Source: an uncultured Rhodospirillaceae bacterium (GTDB taxonomy: Bacteria; Pseudomonadota; Alphaproteobacteria; Reyranellales; Reyranellaceae). Taken from it: a stretch of DNA of 64,000 bases. Each line of letters starts with the position of its first letter. The stretch's first letter is position 1. The notes below the pieces were generated by a model. It made no database searches. It was not told where the DNA came from and worked only from the letters and a program-made list of their open reading frames with translations. The DNA lies in the NCBI GenBank assembly GCA_945952105.1, contig CAMFGZ010000004.1, positions 62,001-126,000 of the forward strand, written 5' to 3'. The translations under genes were made by a program, and so were the position numbers. Below, piece by piece: positions 53,023-61,594 of this stretch.

Positions 53023-53865
53023 CTATTCGATGAACTCCAACACCGCGTTCAACGCCTGCTTCGCCGGTACGACCACGCGACCCGCGCTCTCGACCACGCC
53101 GGCGATCTTGCCGGCTTGCAAGGCACGTGCCGCCTTTGCGGCAGACAGCGTGCGGAAGGTAAGTCCCGCCATGTAGGCCTTGCGGCCCTCGGGTTCGGGC
53201 GCCGCGTCGCCGAACTGCGCCTTGAGTTCGGCCTCGGTCACGATGTCGACCCTCGAATTGCCGACCACGACGGACTTGCCGCCCTTGATGTCGCGCACCG
53301 CTTCGGCGCCGAACATGTCGGCATAGAGCTTGGCGGCGGCCGCCGGATCCGGCTCGACGATCAGGAAGCGCACGATGGCGACCGTGCCGTTCGCATGATG
53401 GCGCCACTCGTCGCGCCATACGACGTCGCGGGTGAAATGGTGACAGTAGTAGACCCGCCCGTACGGCACGACGCCGGCCTTCATGCGAACCGTGCGGAAG
53501 CGCGCGTCCCGCATCTCGCCGCCGACCTTGACGGGGCGCGTGAACTCGACCGGTGCATCGACCGGCACGCCAGCCTTGCTCAGCCAGTCGTAGGTGACCG
53601 CAGAGTCCTCGGCGCCGAACACGAGACCATTCAGGCCGAACGGAAATTCGAGGAGGTCGAGGCGGCCCGACTTGGCGTCCTTCGGGATGGCGATCAGCTC
53701 GAGATAGTCGGTGCCGAACATCGCGAGGTGGTTCATCGAGCCCAGCGAATGGTAGCCGCGTTCGGTGAGCGAAAAGCCCAGCCGCGTATAGAGATCGGCG
53801 GCATGATCCATGTCGTCGCGCGCGTTGATGACCACATGATCCAGGGTCGCCACAGGCAGCTTCAT
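53023..53865 (-). CDS. VOC-superfamily protein with glyoxalase-like domain
   Basis: A 280-residue protein with two VOC-like halves: LDHVVINARDDMDHAADLYTRLGFSLTERGYHSLGSMNHLAMF at the N-terminus and a diverged second half (VAIVRFLIVEPDPAAAAKLYADMFG). Histidines in the HLAMF and YYCHHFTRD segments could bind metal. It resembles the PF13468 glyoxalase-like group. It is the first gene of the long minus-strand run, 49 bases ahead of the DUF2817 gene, and may have lactoylglutathione-lyase- or dioxygenase-like chemistry. The exact reaction is unknown. Confidence 0.85.
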   Translation of the reverse strand: MKLPVATLDHVVINARDDMDHAADLYTRLGFSLTERGYHSLGSMNHLAMFGTDYLELIAIPKDAKSGRLDLLEFPFGLNGLVFGAEDSAVTYDWLSKAGVPVDAPVEFTRPVKVGGEMRDARFRTVRMKAGVVPYGRVYYCHHFTRDVVWRDEWRHHANGTVAIVRFLIVEPDPAAAAKLYADMFGAEAVRDIKGGKSVVVGNSRVDIVTEAELKAQFGDAAPEPEGRKAYMAGLTFRTLSAAKAARALQAGKIAGVVESAGRVVVPAKQALNAVLEFIE

Positions 53866-54057
53866 CTCGTTTCCCTCTCGCCGTTCACAGCGTCGCCCAT
53901 CTTGGCACAGCGGGCACGTCAGGAATTCTTATATTCGGTCACGATGCATTCATGAGCGAAAACTGCTTCCAAGTTTCGCAGGCAAGAGGGAATGGAATTC
54001 CTATTTCGGCGCCGGAACGACCAGCCTCGTCTTGTGGCCCGCGGTTTGCCGCAACGC

Positions 54058-55524
54058 TCAGGCGGGCGCGTTGCGGGCGATGACCTCGCGATAGAAGGCG
54101 GCGCTGAGTTTCGGTGTGCGCTTCTGCGTTTCGTAGTCGACGTGGACGAGACCGAAGCGCGTCGCGTAGCCGTCGGCCCATTCGAAATTATCGAGCAGGC
54201 TCCACAGGAAGTAGCCGCGCACGGGCACGCCCTCGGCCGTCGCGCGCTGCAGGTGCATGAGGCAGTTCCGCAGGTACATCACGCGATCGACGTCATAGAC
54301 CGTGCCGTCGGGCTCCGGCTCGTCGGCTGCCGATGCGCCATTCTCGGTGATGAAGATGTCCTTCACCTGCCAGAGTTTCGCGGCATGGCGCGGCGCCCAG
54401 TACAGTGCCTCCGGCCCCATGAGCAGCCACGTCGATGCCATGTGCGGGTGCGACGAGGGAAAGGGCACGGCGGTGAAGCCCGGCGCGGCCTCGCTCGCCA
54501 GGATGTACTGGCTCGGCGCATAGACGTTCAGGCCGACGAAGTCGACCTTGCCCGAGATGATCTTCAGATCCTGCTGCGTGAAATGCGGCGCGTCGCGGCC
54601 GGCCTTCGCGAGATAGGCGTCGGTGTAGCGGCCCTCCATCATCACGGTGAGGTAGGGCGCGTTGAGTTCGCGGGTCGCCAGCTCGGCGGCCTTGACGTTC
54701 TCGATCGTCTCCACGGCGGGCAGGGCGGTGGCGATGTTCTCCGCGGGCCCGACTCGGGTACCGCGTCGACCGTTGGCGCGCACCGCCTGCACCGCCAGGC
54801 CATGGCCCAGCACGGCGTGATGACGAACCTGGTTCAGCCGGCCGGGTGGGAGCCTGAGACCAGGCGCGAAGCTGCCGGATTCGTGACCCTGCTCGACGAA
54901 GGTCTGAATCTCGTTGACGGTGAAGACGTGGCGCACGCGATCGGTGAGCCGGCTCGCGACATGGGCGGCGTAGTCGCCGAACGCCTGGGCGGTATCCCGC
55001 GATTCCCAGCCGCCGCGATCCTGCAGCGCCTGCGGCAGGTCCCAGTGATAGAGCGTGGCGTAGGGTTCGATGCCCGCGGCGAGCAGCGCATCGACCAGCC
55101 GGTCGTAGAAGTCGAGGCCCTTGGGATTGGCCATGCCGCGGCCTTCGGGGAAGATGCGTGGCCAGGCGATCGAGAAGCGATAGGCGCGCGCGCCCATGGC
55201 TTTCATCAGGGCCACGTCTTCCTTGTACCGATTGAAGTGATCGACGCTGACCTGGCCGTTCGACCCGTCGCGGATGCGGCCGGGCTGTTGCGTGAAGGTA
55301 TCCCAGATGGACGGCCCCCGGCCGGCTTCCTGCGCCGCCCCCTCGACCTGATAGGCGGACGTGGCCGTGCCCCAGCGGAAGCCGTCGGGAAACGTCCCTG
55401 CCGGCCGGCGCGGTCCCGGCGAGGTCCGAGGGGCGGTATGGGCCGAGCCGTAGGTCGTGGCGGCGAGGGCCGTGGCGCCCGCCGCGGTCAGAATCGCGCG
55501 GCGGCGGGTCGTATTGAAAGGCAT
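54058..55524 (-). CDS. Exported GH1-family beta-glucosidase
   Basis: A 488-residue glycoside hydrolase family 1 enzyme with an arginine-rich Tat-like signal peptide (TTRRRAILTAAGATALAATT). The GH1 start FPDGFRWGTATSAYQVEGA is followed by acid/base Glu205 in FTVNEIQT and nucleophile Glu394 in IFITENGAS. The acid/base block normally reads NEP. Here the Pro is Ile, which may alter activity or specificity. Also present is YFLWSLLDNFEWADGY near the C-terminus. Bacterial GH1 enzymes are mostly cytoplasmic, so export is notable. It appears to stand alone. Confidence 0.93.
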   Translation of the reverse strand: MPFNTTRRRAILTAAGATALAATTYGSAHTAPRTSPGPRRPAGTFPDGFRWGTATSAYQVEGAAQEAGRGPSIWDTFTQQPGRIRDGSNGQVSVDHFNRYKEDVALMKAMGARAYRFSIAWPRIFPEGRGMANPKGLDFYDRLVDALLAAGIEPYATLYHWDLPQALQDRGGWESRDTAQAFGDYAAHVASRLTDRVRHVFTVNEIQTFVEQGHESGSFAPGLRLPPGRLNQVRHHAVLGHGLAVQAVRANGRRGTRVGPAENIATALPAVETIENVKAAELATRELNAPYLTVMMEGRYTDAYLAKAGRDAPHFTQQDLKIISGKVDFVGLNVYAPSQYILASEAAPGFTAVPFPSSHPHMASTWLLMGPEALYWAPRHAAKLWQVKDIFITENGASAADEPEPDGTVYDVDRVMYLRNCLMHLQRATAEGVPVRGYFLWSLLDNFEWADGYATRFGLVHVDYETQKRTPKLSAAFYREVIARNAPA

Positions 55525-55607
55525 CGGGCGGGACGGCTCCGGTGGGTCACGGACCGTACGAAAGCATCCCTCGTGCCATCCCGTCTTTCGAAGGCAGGTT
55601 TAGGTTT

Positions 55608-56840
55608 TCAGGTGCTTTCGTTACTCAGCACGTCGCCGAACAGCTTCCAGGTCTCGCCGTCGAAGGCCGAGAGGCGGATCGACTGGATGGGATAGAAGTC
55701 CGTCGGGCTGGTGTTGATCGTGATGCCGGGCAGCAGCATCGGCACGACCAGCTTCTTCATGCTGGCGGCCTGCTTCATCAGGTTCTCGCGCGTCAGGTTG
55801 TCGCCGCAGGCTTCGAGGCAGTGCCGCATCGTGGCGGAGACGGCGTAGGCGTAGGTGTTGCCCGAATCGGCCGGGTTGGCGTCGGGCAGGTACTTCTTCA
55901 TCCACGCGTCCCATTCCTTGTAGTCCGCGTCGTTGACCCACTGCTTGTCCGTGGCGTCCTTGAGGTAGGCAGCCGTGATAATGCCCTTGCTGTTCTCGAA
56001 CCCGGCGGGCTTCAGCACCGCGGCAACGGAGGCCGAGACGTTGGCGAGGTAGTGGTCGGGCTTCCAGCCGAGATCGGCCACTTTGCGGATGGCCTGGGCA
56101 GCCGCCTTGGGCGCGGCGTCGTTGAAGAAGACGTTGGCGCCGGTGTTCTTGATCTGGATGATCTGGCTGTCGACCGTGGGATCGGTGACCTCGTAGCTCA
56201 CCTTGGCGGTGACGTACTTCTCGTTCTCCTTGCCGAGGCCGGCGAGGAAGCCGCCGGTATAGTCCTTACCCGAATCGTCGTTCTGGTAGAGCATGCCGAT
56301 TCGCAGGTCCTTGAGATTGTCCTTGTACTTGGCGAGCACGTGCTTGGCATAGATCGCGGCCTCGGTGTGGTAGTCGGGCTGCCAGCCCATGGTCCATGGG
56401 AACTCCTTGGGCATGCCCCACTTTGATGCGCCGGTCGCCACGAAGAGCTGCGGCACCTTCTTCTGGTTCAGGTACTTCTGCACGACCGTGTTGGTCGGCG
56501 TGCCGAGCAGCTGGAAGATCGCGAAGACCTTGTCGTCCTCGACCAGCTTGCGGACCATCTCGACGGTCTTGGGCGGCGAGAAGCCGTCGTCGTAGGTAAT
56601 GAAGTTGATCTTGCGGCCGTTGATGCCGCCATTGTCGTTCACCATCTTCCAGTAGGCCTCGATAGCCTTGCCGATCGTGCCGTAGGCCGAGAGCGGCCCG
56701 CTATACGGGTTGGTGTGGCCGAGCTTGATTTCCTTGTCGGTCACACCCGGATCGTACTTCTTCTGGGCATTCGCGATGTAGGGCGAGAACGCGAGCGCAG
56801 CACTTCCAGCCGCGAATACGCGGCGGCTCATCTTGGTCAT
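55608..56840 (-). CDS. Branched-chain-amino-acid-type ABC substrate-binding protein
   Basis: A 410-residue periplasmic receptor of the LivJ/Peripla_BP_6 type. The signal peptide includes MSRRVFAAGSAALAFSPYIANA. The mature part contains KEIKLGHTNPYSGPLSAYGTIGKAIEAYW, NDNGGINGRKI and DDGFSPPKTVEMVRKLVEDDKV. The ATG at 56840 has a perfect GGAGGAAACGA ribosome-binding region. No LivHMGF permease or ATPase genes adjoin it, so it is an orphan receptor in this window. It starts 22 bases after the RibA stop and may be co-transcribed with ribA. Confidence 0.93.
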   Translation of the reverse strand: MTKMSRRVFAAGSAALAFSPYIANAQKKYDPGVTDKEIKLGHTNPYSGPLSAYGTIGKAIEAYWKMVNDNGGINGRKINFITYDDGFSPPKTVEMVRKLVEDDKVFAIFQLLGTPTNTVVQKYLNQKKVPQLFVATGASKWGMPKEFPWTMGWQPDYHTEAAIYAKHVLAKYKDNLKDLRIGMLYQNDDSGKDYTGGFLAGLGKENEKYVTAKVSYEVTDPTVDSQIIQIKNTGANVFFNDAAPKAAAQAIRKVADLGWKPDHYLANVSASVAAVLKPAGFENSKGIITAAYLKDATDKQWVNDADYKEWDAWMKKYLPDANPADSGNTYAYAVSATMRHCLEACGDNLTRENLMKQAASMKKLVVPMLLPGITINTSPTDFYPIQSIRLSAFDGETWKLFGDVLSNEST

Positions 56841-56862
56841 TCGTTTCCTCCAGTCGTCGTTG

Positions 56863-58026
56863 TTAGAGCAGGTGTCCTGCTCGTTCCGCCTTGGTACGCA
56901 GGTAATTCTCGTTGTGCCCGTTGGACGGGAAGGAATGCTGGACTCGCGTCGCAACCTCGATGCCGTAGCGTTCGAGTTGCGCGATCTTCTCCGGATTGTT
57001 GGTCATCAGCCGCACGCGCTGAATGCCCATGCGCGACAGCATGGTCGCGGCTGGCGCGTAGATGCGCTCGTCGGCGTCGAAGCCGAGCTGTTCGTTGGCG
57101 TCGATCGTGTCGAAGCCGTCGTCCTGGAGCTGGTAGGCGCGCAGCTTGTTCACGAGGCCGATGCCACGGCCTTCCTGCGCGAGATAGAGCAGCACGCCCG
57201 ACCCGTGCTTGGCAATCTCGGCGATGGCGCTGCGCAACTGCACGCCGCAGTCGCAGCGCAGCGAGCCGAGCAGGTCGCCGGTGAAGCATTCCGAGTGCAG
57301 GCGGATCAGGACCGGCTCCGTCGGATCGATCTCGCCGACGACGATGGCGAGATGCTCCTTGCCGCCGTCGCTGGGGCGCCAGGCGAGGATGCGGGCGTTT
57401 TCCGCGCCTTCCAGCGGCACGTGCGCCTGCGCCACCTGCTGCAGGGTGCGCGACGCGGTTTCCTCGTAGCCGGTGACGTCCGCCGCATCGACGTAGACGA
57501 GATCCTGTTCGCGCGCCCAGTCGCGCCGCTTGTTGCCGGGATCGCGGGTCAGCGGTCCGAGCACCACGGCCGGCAGAAGGCGGGCAAGTTTGGCGAGTTC
57601 GATCGCGGCCTGGGCGAGGCCGGGGGCATGGCTGGCGACGGGGCGCGACAGGTGGCGCAACGCCACGTGGCGGCCGGCCTTGTCGCTCTCGTGCGGCCGC
57701 AGGATGACGTCGACCGGGACGCCCTCGGGCAGATCGAGGGTGATGGGCTTGTTGGTTTCGCCCATGCCGCCTGCGATGTGCGGCGGGATTTCCATGCCGA
57801 TCGCCTCGGCGCGCCGCCGCGTGGTGACGAGCACGGGCGCATTCTGGGCAAGGCCCTGCAGGCGCTGCAGGGCGCGCGGCGCGCAGGATTCGGCGGCAAT
57901 CACCAGGCCGCCCGACCCGTCCTGGTCGCGCAGCACGACGATGCCGCCGCGACGCAGCTCGGCCATGGCGCGCTCGACGGCGGCAACTGCAGAGGCGGTG
58001 CGAGAGTGGGTGGGGCTGGAACTCAT
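56863..58026 (-). CDS. ribA: GTP cyclohydrolase II with vestigial RibB-like N-terminal domain
   Basis: A 387-residue protein. Residues ~205-387 are GTP cyclohydrolase II with zinc ligands Cys247, Cys258 and Cys260 (SECFTGDLLGSLRCDC), YLAQEGRGIGL, and IEVATRVQHS near the C-terminus. The N-terminal half aligns with DHBP synthase (VERAMAELRRGGIVVLRDQDGSGGLVIAAES), but the acidic DDEDRENEGD active-site block is lost, so it should be inactive. The first committed step of riboflavin synthesis is its role. GTG 58041 is an alternative start. It is divergent from the response regulator at 58131. Confidence 0.93.
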   Translation of the reverse strand: MSSSPTHSRTASAVAAVERAMAELRRGGIVVLRDQDGSGGLVIAAESCAPRALQRLQGLAQNAPVLVTTRRRAEAIGMEIPPHIAGGMGETNKPITLDLPEGVPVDVILRPHESDKAGRHVALRHLSRPVASHAPGLAQAAIELAKLARLLPAVVLGPLTRDPGNKRRDWAREQDLVYVDAADVTGYEETASRTLQQVAQAHVPLEGAENARILAWRPSDGGKEHLAIVVGEIDPTEPVLIRLHSECFTGDLLGSLRCDCGVQLRSAIAEIAKHGSGVLLYLAQEGRGIGLVNKLRAYQLQDDGFDTIDANEQLGFDADERIYAPAATMLSRMGIQRVRLMTNNPEKIAQLERYGIEVATRVQHSFPSNGHNENYLRTKAERAGHLL

Positions 58027-58130
58027 GATCTTTGGTATCACGCCACGGGATTTCGCCGAAGTGAACCGCTTTTGTGCCCAGATCGTACCGGATAGACTGA
58101 TTTTCGAGATGGCTGACAGGTAACCAACGC

Positions 58131-58829
58131 ATGTCCGTGAACAATCGTGGCAAGAAAATCCTGTTGGTCGACGACGATCAGGCGTTGCGTGCCGTCCTCT
58201 CGGAGCAACTCGATCTCTACGACGGATTCACCACCATCCAGGTCGGCACGGCCGCGGAAGGGCTGGAGAAGGCGAAGCTCGCCCACTACGACGCCATCCT
58301 GCTCGACATCGGCCTGCCCGACATGGACGGGCGCGAACTGTGCAAGCTGATGCGCCGCCAGGGCGTGCGTTCGCCGGTCATCATGCTGACCGCGGCCGAC
58401 AGCGACGCCGACACGATTCTCGGCCTCGAATCGGGCGCCAACGACTATGTCACGAAGCCCTTCCGCATCAACGTCCTGCTCGCCCGCCTGCGCGCGCATC
58501 TGCGCCAGCACGAGCGCAGCGAGGATGCCGTGATGACCATCGGCCCCTACGAATTCCACCCCGCCGCAAAGATGCTCATGGAGAAGGGCGGGAAGAAGAA
58601 GGTCCGGCTGACCGACAAGGAAGCCTCGATCCTGAAATACCTGTTCCGTGCCGGCGACCGGCCGGTCGCGCGCGACGTCCTGCTGAACGAGGTCTGGGGC
58701 TACAACGCCGGCGTGACCACCCACACGCTGGAAACCCACATCTATCGCCTGCGCCAGAAGATCGAGAAGGATCCCGCCAGCGCCGCGATCCTGGTGACCG
58801 ACCGCGGGGGATACCGCCTTCAGCCGTAA
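58131..58829 (+). CDS. OmpR-family response regulator (orphan)
   Basis: A 232-residue regulator with receiver features LLVDDDQAL, phospho-acceptor Asp59 in AILLDIGLPDMDG and Lys in YVTKPFRIN. The C-terminal winged helix contains VRLTDKEASILKYLFRAGDRPVARDVLLNEVWGYNAGVTTHTLETHIYRLRQKIE. No histidine kinase gene adjoins it. The layout (receiver plus winged helix, no kinase) recalls the conserved alphaproteobacterial regulators that are genomically unlinked from their kinases. Targets unknown. Confidence 0.93.
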   Translation: MSVNNRGKKILLVDDDQALRAVLSEQLDLYDGFTTIQVGTAAEGLEKAKLAHYDAILLDIGLPDMDGRELCKLMRRQGVRSPVIMLTAADSDADTILGLESGANDYVTKPFRINVLLARLRAHLRQHERSEDAVMTIGPYEFHPAAKMLMEKGGKKKVRLTDKEASILKYLFRAGDRPVARDVLLNEVWGYNAGVTTHTLETHIYRLRQKIEKDPASAAILVTDRGGYRLQP

Positions 58830-58905
58830 GGGCTTGCCAATTCGTGAACGGAGCGTCATCTTTTTGGGCAAGCAACACTGAATGCCTGCCCGGAGGGTTG
58901 ACGCC

Positions 58906-59973
58906 ATGACCACGCAGCGGATCTACGCCCTGCCCGTCGACGTGACGCAGTGGACGTTCGACGGCGCGACCGATCTCCAGTTCAACTGGGAATATGACGA
59001 CGGCTCCTCGACGCTTCTCGAACTTTACGAGAAAGGCAAGCAGCAGCAGTGGGACGCCAGCACGCGCCTCGACTGGTCGCTGGAGCTCAACCCCGACAAT
59101 CCGATGGAGCTGAAGGACGAGGCGATCTCGATCCACGGCACGGATCACTGGAACAGGATGAACGAGAAGGAGCGGAGCTGGCTCCGGCTCCACCTCCAGG
59201 CCAACTCGATCTCGCAGTTCATGCATGGCGAGCAGGGCGCGCTGATCGCAAGTGCCAAGATCGTCGGCACGGTCCCCGACATGAACGCCAAGTTCTATGC
59301 CGCCACCCAGGTCATGGACGAGGCGCGCCACGTCGAGGCCTACAAGCGGCTGCTGCACGAGAAGTTCAAGGTCGCCTATCCGATCAACAAGGCGCTTCAG
59401 AAGCTGCTCGAGCAGACGCTGACCGACCGACGCTGGGACATGACCTATCTCGGCATGCAGGTGCTGATCGAGGGCCTGGCGCTCGCCGCCTTCCAGTCGA
59501 TCCGTGACAAGGCCGGCAATACGCTGGCGGGCGCCGTGAATGCCTATGTCATGCAGGACGAGGCGCGCCACGTTTCGTTCGGCCGCCTCGCGTTGCGCGA
59601 ATACTATCCCCACCTCTCCGATGCCGAGCGCGACGAGCGCGAGGAGTTCGTGGTCGAGGCGCTCTATTTCATGCGTGACCGCTTCAACCAGTCCGAGGTC
59701 TGGGAGCGGCTCGGCCTGCCGGCCAAGGTGCTCGACGACATTCACTATAATTCCAAGCAGATGAATTCCTTTCGCGGCCGGCTGTTCAGCCGCGTGGTGC
59801 CCACGGTCAAGGATATCGGCCTGTGGGGCCCCAGGGTGCAGAAGGCGTTCGCCGAGATGGGCGTGATGGACTACGCCAGGATCGACGTCGCCGAAGTCCT
59901 CGCCAACGACGGCAAGGTCGCGGAGGAGTTCGACCGCAAGATGTTCGTCGAGAAGTCGATCGCGGCGGAGTAG
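58906..59973 (+). CDS. Ferritin-like diiron protein of unknown function (RNR R2-like fold)
   Basis: A 355-residue helical protein carrying a complete carboxylate-bridged diiron site: Glu109 in HGEQGAL, Glu139-x2-His142 in MDEARHVEAY, Glu189 in LIEGLALAAF and Glu219-x2-His222 in QDEARHVSFG. This is the pattern of R2-like ligand-binding oxidases, AurF-type N-oxygenases and ribonucleotide-reductase-like proteins. No radical-tyrosine or NrdA partner is evident. The ATG at 58906 has GGAGGG upstream. An ATG at 58882 is less favoured. It is isolated between a regulator and an adenosine deaminase gene. Confidence 0.85.
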   Translation: MTTQRIYALPVDVTQWTFDGATDLQFNWEYDDGSSTLLELYEKGKQQQWDASTRLDWSLELNPDNPMELKDEAISIHGTDHWNRMNEKERSWLRLHLQANSISQFMHGEQGALIASAKIVGTVPDMNAKFYAATQVMDEARHVEAYKRLLHEKFKVAYPINKALQKLLEQTLTDRRWDMTYLGMQVLIEGLALAAFQSIRDKAGNTLAGAVNAYVMQDEARHVSFGRLALREYYPHLSDAERDEREEFVVEALYFMRDRFNQSEVWERLGLPAKVLDDIHYNSKQMNSFRGRLFSRVVPTVKDIGLWGPRVQKAFAEMGVMDYARIDVAEVLANDGKVAEEFDRKMFVEKSIAAE

Positions 59974-60011
59974 CTTGACTGCCTCGTGCGGGCGCAAGAC
60001 GGGGCGGAAAC

Positions 60012-61538
60012 ATGAAAAAGGCAAACGCAACCGTACTGCTTGGCGCGGTCATGATGGCGCTTGTCTTCAGCATGCCGGTGCGGGCGCAGGGTATGCCTGC
60101 GAAGACCGACTACCAGGCGACCCGGCTGTACTATGAAAGCCTGATAGCGGGTCCGAGTCCCAACCTCGCGGCGCTGACCCTGCTCATGACGATGATGCCC
60201 AAGGGCGGCGACCTGCATCATCACTATGCCGGCGCGATCTACGTCGAGACCCTTCTCGACCTGATCAAGCAGAAGGCTTATTGCATCTACGGCGCCGACG
60301 ACATCGGCCTCAAGGCCGGCAAGTTCCGCGTGGAGACGAAGCCGGAGAGACTGGGTCCCGCCGCACGTGCCTTGTGTCTCGATGTCGATCAGATCCGTGC
60401 CGCTTCCAACGACGCCTTTTATCGCCAGCTGCTGTCGCGCTGGTCCGACAAGGACTTCAAGGACCACTTCCAGCAGGAAGTCGCGCCGGATGAGCACTTC
60501 TTCGACACGTTCGGTTACTTCGGCCTGATCTCCGACGACGACTACAATCAGGGGCTCCGCAAGCTGAAGGCCAGGGCGATCGCGGAAAACGTGCAGTACA
60601 TCGAGACCATGCTGCGTCGCGCGCCCGCGCCCGACAATCCGGCGCTCGCGAAGGCAATCGATGAGTTACCGCCCGATGCGAGCCCGGCCCGGATAGAAGC
60701 CGCGCTGTCTCCTTATTATGAATTCCTGGCCAAGGACGAGGCCACCGCCAGGGGCGTCGCGGCTTATCTCGACAGTGTCGATGCCGCCTCGGCCGGTGTC
60801 GACGACGGCGATTTCAAGATGCGCTACCAGGCCTACGTGGTTCGCAATGTGCCGCCGGCCAAGGTATTTGCCGGCCTGTATTCGGCGTTCGCAGCGGTCA
60901 ACGCCCGCCGGCGCGTGGTGGCGGTGAACATCGTCGGCCCCGAGGATGGCATCGTGTCGATGCGCGACTACAGCCTGCACATGCGCATGTTCGCCTTCCT
61001 GAAGCAGAAGCATCCCGGCGTGCGGCTTGCCTTGCATGCCGGAGAGCTGACTCTCGGCGTGGTGCCGCCGGAAGGGCTGCAAAGCCATATTCGAGAGGCC
61101 GTGGAAATCGCCCGAGCCGATCGCATCGGGCATGGCGTCGACATCGTCTTCGAGCGCGATGCCCTCGGCCTGCTGCGCACGATGCGCGAGCGCGGGGTGG
61201 CGGTCGAAATCAACCTCACCAGCAATTCGTTCATCCTGGGGGTGAAGAACGAGGCGCATCCGGTAACGGTCTACCGCCAGGCCGGCGTGCCTTTCGTGAT
61301 CTCCACCGACGACGCCGGTGTTTCCCGCAACAACCTGTCCGGCGAGTACATGCTCTATGTCAGCCGCTACAAACCCGACTACGATGCGCTGAAGGCGACG
61401 GTCGCCAACAGCATTCGCTACTCCTTCCTTTCCGACGCCGAGAAAGCCGCCGAGTTGAAAAGCCTCGCACAGCGTTTCGCCGTGTTCGAAGGCCGGGTGC
61501 GCGAATTGGCGAACGGGGCACCGGCCAGAGCCAGATAG
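60012..61538 (+). CDS. Secreted adenosine deaminase-family (ADGF-like) protein
   Basis: A 508-residue metal-dependent deaminase. A Sec signal peptide (VLLGAVMMALVFSMPVRA) precedes the amidohydrolase motif MPKGGDLHHHYAGA (metal ligands His69, His71). It also has HAGE with His342 and catalytic Glu345, GHG with His374, and ISTDDAG with Asp433/Asp434. Its length and export resemble adenosine-deaminase-related growth factors more than the ~330-residue cytoplasmic enzyme. It would deaminate adenosine or a similar nucleoside in the periplasm. It is convergent with the porin gene. Confidence 0.9.
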   Translation: MKKANATVLLGAVMMALVFSMPVRAQGMPAKTDYQATRLYYESLIAGPSPNLAALTLLMTMMPKGGDLHHHYAGAIYVETLLDLIKQKAYCIYGADDIGLKAGKFRVETKPERLGPAARALCLDVDQIRAASNDAFYRQLLSRWSDKDFKDHFQQEVAPDEHFFDTFGYFGLISDDDYNQGLRKLKARAIAENVQYIETMLRRAPAPDNPALAKAIDELPPDASPARIEAALSPYYEFLAKDEATARGVAAYLDSVDAASAGVDDGDFKMRYQAYVVRNVPPAKVFAGLYSAFAAVNARRRVVAVNIVGPEDGIVSMRDYSLHMRMFAFLKQKHPGVRLALHAGELTLGVVPPEGLQSHIREAVEIARADRIGHGVDIVFERDALGLLRTMRERGVAVEINLTSNSFILGVKNEAHPVTVYRQAGVPFVISTDDAGVSRNNLSGEYMLYVSRYKPDYDALKATVANSIRYSFLSDAEKAAELKSLAQRFAVFEGRVRELANGAPARAR

Positions 61539-61594
61539 TCTCTCGCGCGACCGTCACGGACACGGCGCGGAGTCGACCCTCGGCAGGAACGGCG

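Noticed and set aside
53939..54181. 80-residue minus-strand frame overlapping the end of the GH1 gene
   Set aside because: It reads the GH1 3' end in another frame and lacks a ribosome-binding site or conserved pattern.
58832..58873. Inverted repeat GCTTGCC/GGCAAGC after the response regulator, considered as a terminator
   Set aside because: The arms are 28 bases apart and the T-run lies in the loop, not after the stem, so it does not fit a Rho-independent terminator.
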